Shown here: positions 9,068 through 17,924 of the stretch, piece by piece
Numbering within the stretch: the stretch's first letter is position 1
Layout of the letters: each line of letters begins with the position of its first letter
DNA from: Kastovskya adunca ATA6-11-RM4
GTDB lineage: Bacteria > Cyanobacteriota > Cyanobacteriia > Cyanobacteriales > Coleofasciculaceae
NCBI GenBank assembly: GCA_019359445.1
Contig: JAHHHJ010000003.1
Coordinates: 1 to 64,000, forward strand
Reading direction: 5' to 3'
DNA length: 64,000 nucleotides
Notes under the pieces: model-generated
Seen by the model: only the letters and a program-made list of their open reading frames with translations
What the model was told of the DNA's origin: nothing
Database searches by the model: none
Translations under genes and position numbers: made by a program

Positions 9068-10051
9068 ATGCTGGATTCTCTATTTACCAACATCCCGGAA
9101 CCGGAGCAAGATTTGAGGCTCAATCGCCGCCGTCGTCGTAAAGGGGCGATTATCGGTACAGGTCAAGTGGGTATGGCTTGTGCTTACTCAATGCTGATTC
9201 AAAACACCCTTGATGAAATGGTGCTCATTGATATGAATGCCGAAAAGCTAGAAGGGGAAGTGATGGATTTGCTGCACGGGCTACCCTTTGTTGAACCGAT
9301 AGCAATTCGAGCCGGGACGTTAGCGGATAGTAAAGACGCTGATGTTGTCATTGTGACGGCGGGAGCCAAGCAGAAGCCAGGAGAAAGCCGCTTAGACTTG
9401 GTTAATCGCAATGTAGAGATCTTTAAAGATTTAATTCCAGAAATCGTTAAGCATTGTCCGCAGGCGATTTTGCTGATTGTCACAAATCCAGTGGACATCA
9501 TGACTTATGTTTCCCTGAAGCTATCTGGCTTGCCCAGTTCTATGGTGCTTGGTTCCGGGACATCATTAGATACAGCACGTTTTCGTTATCTACTGGCGGA
9601 GAAGTTTCAGCTTGACCCGCGCAGCTTCCACGCCTATATCATTGGCGAACATGGTGACAGTGAAGTGCCTGTTTGGAGCAAAGTCAATATTTCAGGAATG
9701 CACCTGTTTGAGGAAGAGTCGCAGGATGACGATATTAAACAAGTTTTTGAACGCGTAAAGAATGCCGCCCACGAGGTGATTCAGCGTAAAGGTGCAACCT
9801 GCTACGCGATTGGTTTGGGGGTGACTCAGATTGTGCAGGCAATCTTACATGATCAAAATCGGGTGATGACGGTTAGTACTTTGATCGATGGGTTTGAGGG
9901 CATTCATGATGTCTGCCTTAGCTTACCTACAGTTATTAATGCTCAAGGTGTAAGTCGGACTTTGAATCTCTCTTTGTCTGGGACTGAAAAGCAGCAACTG
10001 CTACAGTCCAGTAAAGTTTTACAAAAGACAATAACAGAACTCAATCTTTGA
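9068..10051 (+). CDS. ldh: L-lactate dehydrogenase
   Basis: Interconverts pyruvate and L-lactate with NAD(H). The nucleotide motif GTGQVG is at 30-35. Residues fall almost on the classical LDH numbering: Gln102 in AKQKPGESR, Arg108, Asp168, Arg171 and His195 in [12 protein letters not shown]. Gln rather than Arg at position 102 separates lactate from malate dehydrogenases. The first 25 residues are a polar, Arg-rich extension before the Rossmann fold. It lies downstream of sps on the same strand, but a 151-bp gap leaves cotranscription uncertain. It would allow fermentation of stored sugar in the dark; that physiological role is inferred. Confidence 0.93.
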   Translation: MLDSLFTNIPEPEQDLRLNRRRRRKGAIIGTGQVGMACAYSMLIQNTLDEMVLIDMNAEKLEGEVMDLLHGLPFVEPIAIRAGTLADSKDADVVIVTAGAKQKPGESRLDLVNRNVEIFKDLIPEIVKHCPQAILLIVTNPVDIMTYVSLKLSGLPSSMVLGSGTSLDTARFRYLLAEKFQLDPRSFHAYIIGEHGDSEVPVWSKVNISGMHLFEEESQDDDIKQVFERVKNAAHEVIQRKGATCYAIGLGVTQIVQAILHDQNRVMTVSTLIDGFEGIHDVCLSLPTVINAQGVSRTLNLSLSGTEKQQLLQSSKVLQKTITELNL

Positions 10052-10746
10052 GGGAAAGACACTCTGGATTGAAAGTCAGCTATTGCAAATTTAACTCGGC
10101 ATATTCATTTGGCTAATAGATAATTTAGATGCCAATCTTGCAGCTTTTTTAACTAGCTGTTTGGTTCTGCTTTTCTTTAACGCAGAGAACGAGAGAGGTT
10201 TGGGTGCAAGGTGTTAGTTAGATACAGGGCTTTAATTTATAGAATTTCCCAATTCACTAACTGAGGTGCTACTTTTAACCTCTTTTTTGGGAAGGATGGA
10301 TTGGGGTGCTCTTGTAACGAGTTTATGAAACTGTATCGAATAATACTTCAGTTTGGTTATAATCTTGACTGACTAAGCTGCCGAACCTATCAGCAGTAAC
10401 TTCTTTGAGGTTTACACCGCTTTACCTTCTCTTGTCAGGAAATCTTTTTTTCCGAGGAGAGGTATTTTAAGCTGACTAGTTGACAATTCCCCACTTTTTT
10501 GAATTGAAAAGTTAACAAATAAGTGTTTTCGCCTTATCATGTCATCTACGTAAAACTACAGGGCTATGTAGAATTTTTTTGATAATTTGCTTGTGAAAAT
10601 TAGTCAAAGCCGTGTATTCTCGTAGGGGCTTATTCTTTCCACAAGCCGATCATCAGGGAAATTGCATTAACTATATAGATCATCAGGGCATCTACTATTA
10701 CAAGCTTTGAGCAATCAAAGAACCGTTTCTTTAGCTGTGTCTACCA
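10052..10746. other. Long intergenic region upstream of the surface-protein cluster
   Basis: 695 bp with no convincing ORF. A short ORF beginning at 10707 overlaps the next gene in another frame and has no support. The region is AT-rich and carries the motif at 10606-10625. It probably contains the promoter and leader of the 10.7-26.4 kb cluster. A small RNA cannot be excluded from the sequence alone. Confidence 0.4.
10606..10625 (+). promoter_or_regulatory. Shared upstream motif, copy 2 (AAAGCCGTGTATTCTCGTAG)
   Basis: Near-identical to 6674-6691 and 121 bp upstream of the first gene of the surface cluster. It may link expression of the cluster with the 6911 gene. This is an inference from two copies only. 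Confidence 0.3.
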
Positions 10747-11664
10747 ATGAAATCCCTGATACAGAAGCTGGGGTGTGCTTACCAACTATGGACAGTTATC
10801 CTAACTGGATGTGTTGTCTCTATAGCACTGCCAATTGCCGCCGACCCAATTACCAATACCGCTTCAGCAACCTTTGGCGAGGTTACACCGACAACTGTCA
10901 CCTCCAACGAAACCTCTCTCACCGCCACTCAAGCGACGCTAGAACTCCTCAAAACCGCTGACCGTGCAGCAGCAGAACCGGGTGATACGGTCGTTTATCG
11001 TCTGGCTTTAAGAAACACTGGTACTATTGCCGCTAGTAATATTAGCCTCACCGATACACTGCCTTTAGGTCTGCGGATAGTCCCTGACTCTGTACAAGGT
11101 TCCTTAACTACAGGAACGACTACAGCCCCAATCAACTTACCACCGATAACGGCATCCAACCGGACAGTTACGTTTAATTATCCGAGTTTGGCACCCAATC
11201 AGACGTTGAACGTGGTTTATGCCGCTGTTGTGACACCCGATGCGGTGCGGGGTGATGGCAGAAATACCGCAGTTGAACCTAGAAGTAACATGGCTAGTTA
11301 CCGGCTGCGGATTGGCGAAGGAATCTTGTCTGATTGCGGCACCCTAGTAGGGCGAGTGTTTGTGGATAAAAATTTTGACGGCGAACAGCAACCGGGAGAG
11401 CCTGGGGTACCCAATGCGGTCATTTTCATGGATGACGGCAACCGCATCACCACGGATGCGAATGGGTTATTTTCTTTAGCGAATGTCATTGCTGGCAATC
11501 GCACAGGTACGCTGGATCTCAGCAGTTTGCCAGGGTACGCACTGGCACCGAATCTCTACTTTATTGAAGGCAACAGTCAGTCTCGTTTGGTACGTCTAGC
11601 ACCGGGAGGTATGGCACGGATGAACTTTGCTGTGACACCTGCCTATGGGGAGGAACAGCAATGA
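10747..11664 (+). CDS. Secreted DUF11 plus SdrD_B-like surface protein
   Basis: A signal peptide covers about residues 1-33 (hydrophobic VILTGCVVSIALPIAADP). A DUF11 domain follows at about 65-175 (LELLKTADRAAAEPGDTVVY), and then one SdrD_B/Cna-B-like domain at about 205-290 with the acidic DKNFDGEQQPGEPGV loop. Both are all-beta extracellular modules common in adhesins and surface filaments. Its TGA overlaps the ATG of the next gene (ATGA), so the two are translationally coupled. With the barrel protein downstream it probably forms one surface assembly. The molecular role is not known. Confidence 0.8.
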   Translation: MKSLIQKLGCAYQLWTVILTGCVVSIALPIAADPITNTASATFGEVTPTTVTSNETSLTATQATLELLKTADRAAAEPGDTVVYRLALRNTGTIAASNISLTDTLPLGLRIVPDSVQGSLTTGTTTAPINLPPITASNRTVTFNYPSLAPNQTLNVVYAAVVTPDAVRGDGRNTAVEPRSNMASYRLRIGEGILSDCGTLVGRVFVDKNFDGEQQPGEPGVPNAVIFMDDGNRITTDANGLFSLANVIAGNRTGTLDLSSLPGYALAPNLYFIEGNSQSRLVRLAPGGMARMNFAVTPAYGEEQQ

Positions 11665-14600
11665 AAGATTTAAATCAAAAGAGTGGTAATCAGCAGTTTT
11701 TGCGGCTAAATGCCAAGTTCTCGCCGCTTTCGATCGGTTTGTTCTCAACACTACTCGGAGTAATAGGGGTTCTCCCAGCTCCGGCTGAAGAGGTGAAGAA
11801 TGCACCCAGTGCAGACATTAGCGATCGCCTATACAGCCAAAACCAGATTAGCGAAAACGCGATCGCCCCACAAATAACCGAGGCGATTACTCAATCTGAC
11901 TCAACCGCCATTTCAGAGACAGTGCCAACAGCGGTAGAGGTGCCAGTCTCCGAAGATCCTGAGGCATCCAGCTTAGAGATAGATCAGGTAGAACCCCTCG
12001 CTGATGAGGCTCAAAGCGATCGCCCCATTGACATTCTTCCCACCCCTCAAACAGAGGAAGCCAATCCAGCACTCAGCCAAACCCTTGCCCAGCAAGGAAT
12101 TCGCATCCTCAGCCCCCAATCCGGCATTGCAGGAACGCGATCGACGAATCTAGTCGTCCAATACGGCGCAGATACTCAAATAGAAGTCAGCGTCAACCAG
12201 AACCCTATCGACCCGGAAACCCCTACCCAAATTGAGCGCGACGAGACGCAGAATCTGATTACTCAGGGTTGGTACAACATCCCTTTGGAAGCGGGTAAAA
12301 ATATCCTCACTGTCCAAGGCAACAACGGAACATCTGCAAGCGTTGAGTTAGACGTTGAAGACACTGCCATTCGCCTCAACGTTGCTCCTGTTGGCAACCC
12401 TCGCGTCGTAGCGGATGGTCGCTCCATCATCACCATTGCCGGACAACTTACTGACGAAAACGGTCAAGCGATCGCTGAAGATGTCGAAGTCACCTTAACC
12501 GCTAGTGCGGGTGAGTTTGTAGATGCCGACCAAGACGAAGACCAGCCAGGGTTTCAGACCCTTGCTAGACAAGGACAATTCAGCGCTCGATTGCAATCGA
12601 CCTTAGACGCCCAAAAGGTTCGCATCCGTGCGGCTGTAGAAGAGCAGGAAGTAGAAATTCAGGAATCCTTGGTTCCGGCTCCCTCAACACTTGAGGCATA
12701 CACCCAAGTTGAGTTCATCACCAATCTTCGCCCCTCTTTGGTAAGTGGTGTAGTTAACTTGCGGATTGGGCAGTCAGGAACAGACTTCTGGGGAAGCCGC
12801 CGGGAATTTCTCAACCCCGATCTCATTGACGATGGCACTGAGGTTGATTTAGAGGGCGCGGTTTTTGCGACTGGGCGAATAGGGGAATGGCTCTTTACAG
12901 GGGCTTATAACTCCGAACGTCCCTTAAATGAAACCTGTGATGGCATAACCCGGTTATTTCGGGGCCCGCAGTTTTGCGAACAACAGTATCCTGTCTATGG
13001 TGATAGCTCTAACGTTGATTATCTGACGCCTTCTAAAGATAGTGTCTACCTGCGCTTCGAGCGTACCTCCCCCGTTCCGGGTGCCGAACCGGATTATGTG
13101 ATGTGGGGAGACTACAACACCCAAGAATTAACTAGAGCATCGCAACTCTTTTCTGCAACCACTCGCGCCTTACATGGCTTTAAAGGCAACTACAACTTTG
13201 GAAATCTCCAACTTACTGCCTTCTACAGCCCTGACGTTCAGGGGTTCCAGCGAGACACGATTGTTCCCAACGGTACCAGTGGCTACTACTTCCTCTCACG
13301 ACGCCTGTTGGTGGAAGGAAGCGAGAACATTTTTATCGAAACTGAAGAACTCAATCGTCCGGGAACCGTTGTTGAGCGCAGACCTCTAAGACGCGGGCCC
13401 GACTACGAGATTGACTACGATCGCGGCACCTTGCTCTTCCGGCGTCCCATTCAGGCAACAAAATTTAACTTCTTTGGTACAGATGTCATCGAACCCAGAG
13501 AAAACGTGCCTGAGGGAGCCGTTGGTGCAACAACGCTAGTGCAACGGATTGTCGTTACCTATCAGCACGAAGGCATCGAGGGCGACGATACCGATATCTA
13601 CGGCGGACGGCTGCAATACAACTTCTCCCAGGAGTTCGGCTTAGAAAGCTGGATTGGGGCAACTTACCTGCAAGAAGACCAGGGTACACAAGACTTTGAG
13701 CTATATGGTGCCGATTTTCTAGTGCCTTTGGGGAGAAACGGGCAATTTATTGGAGAATACGCCCATTCCACCCATAATTCTCCATTTCTGGGCAATGTTT
13801 CCGGTTCCGCCTACCGCTTTGAACTTTACGGCAGTATTCTGGGGAATTTAAACGGTCGCGCTTACTACCGCTCAGTAGAAGAAGGCTTTGCTAATAATGC
13901 CACCTTCAGTTTTACGCCAGGACAAACCAGATACGGGGCAGCGATCGCCGCTCAAGTTACCTCCACTACCAGTCTACAAGTTGGGTACGACCACGAAGAA
14001 AACTTCGGCATCGCCCCCGCCGTGCGGACAGACTTCTTTGATCTATTTAACCCCGTCCCGGTGCCCCTTCCTGGAACACGGGTAGACAATGAACTCACCA
14101 CGATTCGGGCAGGAATTCAGCAACAAATTGGCAACGCCAGTTTGGGGGTTGATTACGTTAACCGCTCCCGCGAAGACCGAGTTAGCAACCTGTTTCAAGG
14201 CGACGCCAGCCAACTGGTTTCCCGCCTAGGCATCCCGATTACGCCCTCTTTAGCCTTTCGCGCCCAGAATGAACTGAACTTGGGGTCTAGCGATCCTCTC
14301 TATCCCGATCGCACTACCTTTGGCTTAGATTGGGCAGTTCATCCCGGCGTCACCCTACGTCTAGCTCACCAGTTCTTCGACGGCGGCTTATTTGATGACA
14401 ACTCCATTACCAGCCTCGACACCCTTGTCGAACACCGCTTTAGTGAAAACACTGTTGTTACAGGTCGGTACTCAGTAATTAGCGGCTTCGGGCGCGTCAC
14501 CGGACAGGGAGCTATTGGTCTCAATCACGGTTGGGTGATTGCTCCAGGACTGAGGCTGAACCTGGGCTATGAGCATATCTTCAACGATATCTTTACCCCC

Positions 14601-15494
14601 ACGGCAGCGGGAGAACGCTTTCCCCAACCCTATGCCGTTGGTCAAACTGCCGCCTCGTTAGGACTTTTTGGCGGTGATACCTACAGCGTCGGGCTGGAAT
14701 ACACCGAAAGCCCTGACTTTAAAGCCTCAGCTCGTTTCGAGCATCGCACAGGATCAGGGAACAACAACACCGTTATCAGTGCCGCTGCGGCGGGTAAACT
14801 TTCCCCCGCTCTGACTGCCCTTGCCAGTTACGAACAGGCGAACTTCTCTAACCAACTGATTGAGGGACTGGGAGATTCGGCAACCCTGAGACTCGGTTTA
14901 GCGTACCGCAATCCCTTTAGCGATCGCTGGAATGCTCTTTTCCGCTACGAATACCGCAAAAATCCCTCCACGATTCCCGAAACCTTGCTGATTGGCAGTG
15001 GTACGGGTTCTAGGGAACACCTCGTCGCTGGGGAAGCCATCTACTCTCCCAATTGGCGCTGGGAGTTTTACGGGAAAGGGGCATTTCGCACGAGTACCAC
15101 GTTCTTAGCTGATAACTTCAGCAACTCTTCAAGCGTATTTTTAACGCAACTGCGGGCAGCTTACCGTCTTAACTACCGCATGGATTTAGCCGTTGAAGGA
15201 CGCTGGATCGGTCAGCCTTCAGAAAACTTCAACGAATTTGGTGTTGCCCTGGAAACTGGGTATTACCTATCGCCCGATTTGCGACTCTATCTCGGGTACA
15301 GCTTTGGCAGTGTGGATGACCGGGACTTTACTGGGTATCGCTCAGAAGGCGGCCCTTATCTAGGGATAACCTTCAAAGTTAACGAACTCTTTGGTGGGTT
15401 TGGGCGACAGAGAGTTTCGCCACCTCAACAACAAGAGTCCCAAGTGCAACCTGTAGCGATTGAGGCACCTGCTGCCAATACTCCGAATGAGTAG
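11661..15494 (+). CDS. Large outer-membrane beta-barrel protein with Ig-like domains
   Basis: 1277 residues. An N-terminal signal or anchor (LSIGLFSTLLGVIGVLPAPA) is followed by a low-complexity Glu/Ser/Pro-rich linker to about residue 140. Beta-sandwich domains then include a Big_1/invasin-like unit at about 245-340 (VADGRSIITIAGQLTDENGQ). From about 370 to the end there are repeated amphipathic strands with alternating aromatics, the pattern of a large outer-membrane barrel; the last strands are followed by a short tail. A hairpin GPDYEIDYDRGTLLFRRPI lies near residue 580. It is translationally coupled to the DUF11 gene upstream. It could be a surface anchor or an export channel for its neighbours; neither is shown. 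Confidence 0.75.
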   Translation: MKDLNQKSGNQQFLRLNAKFSPLSIGLFSTLLGVIGVLPAPAEEVKNAPSADISDRLYSQNQISENAIAPQITEAITQSDSTAISETVPTAVEVPVSEDPEASSLEIDQVEPLADEAQSDRPIDILPTPQTEEANPALSQTLAQQGIRILSPQSGIAGTRSTNLVVQYGADTQIEVSVNQNPIDPETPTQIERDETQNLITQGWYNIPLEAGKNILTVQGNNGTSASVELDVEDTAIRLNVAPVGNPRVVADGRSIITIAGQLTDENGQAIAEDVEVTLTASAGEFVDADQDEDQPGFQTLARQGQFSARLQSTLDAQKVRIRAAVEEQEVEIQESLVPAPSTLEAYTQVEFITNLRPSLVSGVVNLRIGQSGTDFWGSRREFLNPDLIDDGTEVDLEGAVFATGRIGEWLFTGAYNSERPLNETCDGITRLFRGPQFCEQQYPVYGDSSNVDYLTPSKDSVYLRFERTSPVPGAEPDYVMWGDYNTQELTRASQLFSATTRALHGFKGNYNFGNLQLTAFYSPDVQGFQRDTIVPNGTSGYYFLSRRLLVEGSENIFIETEELNRPGTVVERRPLRRGPDYEIDYDRGTLLFRRPIQATKFNFFGTDVIEPRENVPEGAVGATTLVQRIVVTYQHEGIEGDDTDIYGGRLQYNFSQEFGLESWIGATYLQEDQGTQDFELYGADFLVPLGRNGQFIGEYAHSTHNSPFLGNVSGSAYRFELYGSILGNLNGRAYYRSVEEGFANNATFSFTPGQTRYGAAIAAQVTSTTSLQVGYDHEENFGIAPAVRTDFFDLFNPVPVPLPGTRVDNELTTIRAGIQQQIGNASLGVDYVNRSREDRVSNLFQGDASQLVSRLGIPITPSLAFRAQNELNLGSSDPLYPDRTTFGLDWAVHPGVTLRLAHQFFDGGLFDDNSITSLDTLVEHRFSENTVVTGRYSVISGFGRVTGQGAIGLNHGWVIAPGLRLNLGYEHIFNDIFTPTAAGERFPQPYAVGQTAASLGLFGGDTYSVGLEYTESPDFKASARFEHRTGSGNNNTVISAAAAGKLSPALTALASYEQANFSNQLIEGLGDSATLRLGLAYRNPFSDRWNALFRYEYRKNPSTIPETLLIGSGTGSREHLVAGEAIYSPNWRWEFYGKGAFRTSTTFLADNFSNSSSVFLTQLRAAYRLNYRMDLAVEGRWIGQPSENFNEFGVALETGYYLSPDLRLYLGYSFGSVDDRDFTGYRSEGGPYLGITFKVNELFGGFGRQRVSPPQQQESQVQPVAIEAPAANTPNE

Positions 15495-15510
15495 CAATTA
15501 TTTAAGAAGT

Positions 15511-15822
15511 GTGAAGTGTGAAGGATGAAGGATGAAATGCGTTTTTGGTTACATGCCTCGTCCCTTATGGACGAAAAAGAATTAGATTTTTTCAAAACTC
15601 CTACCCCAAGGAAAAACAGGGCAGTTTCAGGTTCTAAAAATGCCTCATTTTCTCCGAGTTTTGACCTCTCCCCCAACCCCTCTCCTTGTAGAAGAGGAGA
15701 GTATGAAAACTCCTTCCTTCATAGGAAAGGGAGTAGAGAGGATGTTAGGTCTCTTCAAAATAAAACAGCCCTACCAAGAGAAAAAAATCCTTTCATCCTT
15801 CATACTTCATCCTTCATCCTTT
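15511..15822. repeat. Inverted pair of STRR heptamer repeats flanking a dispersed repeat
   Basis: The heptamer GAAGGAT repeats at 15511-15536, and its complement ATCCTTC repeats at 15792-15822, about 255 bp apart in inverted orientation. Between them, 15661-15715 carries a C-rich sequence of the dispersed type whose translation reads LSPNPSP. Similar heptamers recur at about 53746 and 58664. The segment lies within the 5' part of the OmpA-family reading frame. Confidence 0.6.
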
Positions 15823-17879
15823 TCCTTATCGTCTTGTTTCCTTCCCTCGCCAGCGCTCAGACAGCAACCCGTGTTGTTGTTAATGGCAACCAAGATGGAG
15901 CCATTCAACCGGATGATGCCTTGACATTGCGTGAAGCGATCGCTTTCGTCAATGGGCAACTCAACCTTGAACAACTTAGTGCTGCCGAACAAGGGCAAAT
16001 TCAACCGCTCAGTTCTGGATCTCCTCTGATTGCGTTTGATTTACCAGCCGGACAAACAATTATCCAACTCCAGGAAATATTGCCCCCCCTGGAAACACCA
16101 GGATTGGTAATCGACGGCACTACCCAACCGGGATACGACGCCACCCAATCCGCCACCGCAGAAATTGAAATTCCGATTCCGGTTGTCGAAATTACTCCTG
16201 CACCGGGTATTGACATTTTGCGCGGATTAACCATCACCGCCGACAATGTCACCGTCCGGGGGTTAAGCATTTATGGCTTCAGCGAGAAGCGGGGGGCAAC
16301 CCTAAGTACACCGCCTGCGGATATTTTCATTGCCCATCGCAATCCCCCTCCAGATATTAGTCAGCAGCAACCCCCGAATAATGCCTTTCCCTTCTCTGAG
16401 GAGGATGTTCCGCCGAAAAATGTGGTAATTGAGCAAAATTGGCTAGGAATCCCTCCGAACGAGCAGATGCCTCCCAAATTCTCAGCTTTTGGCGTATCCG
16501 TCTTTAATAGCCTCGGTACGACTATCCGCCGCAACCGCATTTCTCAGCACGATGGCAGTGGGATTATTACCTCCGTGCGGGCAAATAATTTGCTGGTAAC
16601 GGAAAACATTATTGTCGGTAATGGGATTGCCGGAATGCCGGATGGGATTCGCTTAGAAGGCGTCATTAATGATTCGCAAATTACGTCCAATTTGATTTGT
16701 GGCAACGATGGTAGTGGGGTGTATCTCTTTAAACCTGAAGGTTCTGTAGAGATTCGGGATAACCAAATTACCTTTAACGGCAGAAGATTTCGCCGCGCGG
16801 CGGTGTACCTGATGGGGGACGAGCATCAGGTGGTTGGCAACCAAATCCGCAACCAAACAGGGCCAGGAGTTGTGGTGACGGCTTATCCGAAGAGCGATCG
16901 CAACATAATTCAAGGCAATCGCTTTGCCGAACTCGAAGGGCTGAGTATTGACCTGATCACCGAACAACATGTGGAGCCGATCCATTACCAACGCGGCGAT
17001 GGTGCCAACCCTCAACGGAATTCTGCCTACGATCGCCAAAAAACAGGTAATTCGGCAATCAATGCGCCAGAATTTGGGACGAGGGAATTATTTGCCTTGG
17101 GTTCAGGCGTGCAGCTCTTTGGTAGGGCAGAGCCAGGTTCCCGCGTGGAAGTTTACCGCGTTACTGAAAGGACTCCTATTTCCAGAGGGCCATTAAGCGA
17201 GCCACTGACCGAGGTAGAAACGGATGCTGAGGGACGTTTTAGCGTAACGATTGATAACTTGCAACCGGGAGAACAAGTTAGTGCGATCGCGACTCACCCC
17301 CAGTTCGGCACCTCTGAACCTGCCCTCAATACCTTAGTACAGTTTCCTGATGGTAGCGTTCCCCCCGGCTCAGACGCACCCACACCACCTGTCACCCCGC
17401 AATGCACAACACGACCTGCACCCCCGCCACCACCACCGGAGGAACCACCACCACCACCCGAACCCCTAACGCTGCGGGTGCCGAGGAATGTTCACTTTGC
17501 CCTCGACCAATCCACCATCAGTGCTGAGAGTGCCGCCATTCTCGACCAAATTGCTGCTGTTTTGCGGGAATATCCCTTCCTGACGGTGGAACTTGTCGGT
17601 CACACTGACCCCCGTGCTAGTGCTGCCTACAACCAAGCATTAGGAGAGCGTCGGGCTTTAGCTACCCGTAATTACCTGCTGCGTCAGGGAATTGCTCCAG
17701 AACGGCTGACGATTCGCTCTCAAGGAGAAATGGAACGCCGCACCACCGGGGAAACCCGTCTAGATTTTGCCCGCGATCGCCGCGTTGAATTAATCTTCCA
17801 AGACACCAGAGGTCTGGACATCATCTTTGAAACCCAGGAAACCGACCTGCAACTGGAACCCCCTAGAGGCACAAGGTAG
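15525..17879 (+). CDS. OmpA-family protein with parallel beta-helix
   Basis: The first 90 or so codons read through repeat DNA. The probable signal peptide is FILHTSSFILFLIVLFPSL with ASAQ after it, ending near residue 112. An LTLREAI (CSLREA-like) motif follows near 137. A right-handed beta-helix (NosD-like, with repeated N-x-I and G-N-x-I turns) spans about 200-480, then a proline-rich linker (PPPPPPEEPPPPPEP). The C-terminal OmpA domain (about 650-765) has GHTDPRASAAYN and the arginine-rich RDRRVELIF, expected to bind peptidoglycan. In-frame ATGs at 15525, 15537 and 15567 are the only plausible starts. It may tether the cluster's surface structure to the cell wall. Confidence 0.82.
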   Translation: MKDEMRFWLHASSLMDEKELDFFKTPTPRKNRAVSGSKNASFSPSFDLSPNPSPCRRGEYENSFLHRKGSREDVRSLQNKTALPREKNPFILHTSSFILFLIVLFPSLASAQTATRVVVNGNQDGAIQPDDALTLREAIAFVNGQLNLEQLSAAEQGQIQPLSSGSPLIAFDLPAGQTIIQLQEILPPLETPGLVIDGTTQPGYDATQSATAEIEIPIPVVEITPAPGIDILRGLTITADNVTVRGLSIYGFSEKRGATLSTPPADIFIAHRNPPPDISQQQPPNNAFPFSEEDVPPKNVVIEQNWLGIPPNEQMPPKFSAFGVSVFNSLGTTIRRNRISQHDGSGIITSVRANNLLVTENIIVGNGIAGMPDGIRLEGVINDSQITSNLICGNDGSGVYLFKPEGSVEIRDNQITFNGRRFRRAAVYLMGDEHQVVGNQIRNQTGPGVVVTAYPKSDRNIIQGNRFAELEGLSIDLITEQHVEPIHYQRGDGANPQRNSAYDRQKTGNSAINAPEFGTRELFALGSGVQLFGRAEPGSRVEVYRVTERTPISRGPLSEPLTEVETDAEGRFSVTIDNLQPGEQVSAIATHPQFGTSEPALNTLVQFPDGSVPPGSDAPTPPVTPQCTTRPAPPPPPPEEPPPPPEPLTLRVPRNVHFALDQSTISAESAAILDQIAAVLREYPFLTVELVGHTDPRASAAYNQALGERRALATRNYLLRQGIAPERLTIRSQGEMERRTTGETRLDFARDRRVELIFQDTRGLDIIFETQETDLQLEPPRGTR

Positions 17880-17924
17880 CATCACAACTTCGCCACGACT
17901 TAATGCCATCTACTCGTCCGACTC

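Noticed and set aside
10707-10961. 84-codon ORF at the start of the surface cluster
   Set aside because: It overlaps the DUF11 gene in another frame, has a poor start, and its protein has no recognisable features.
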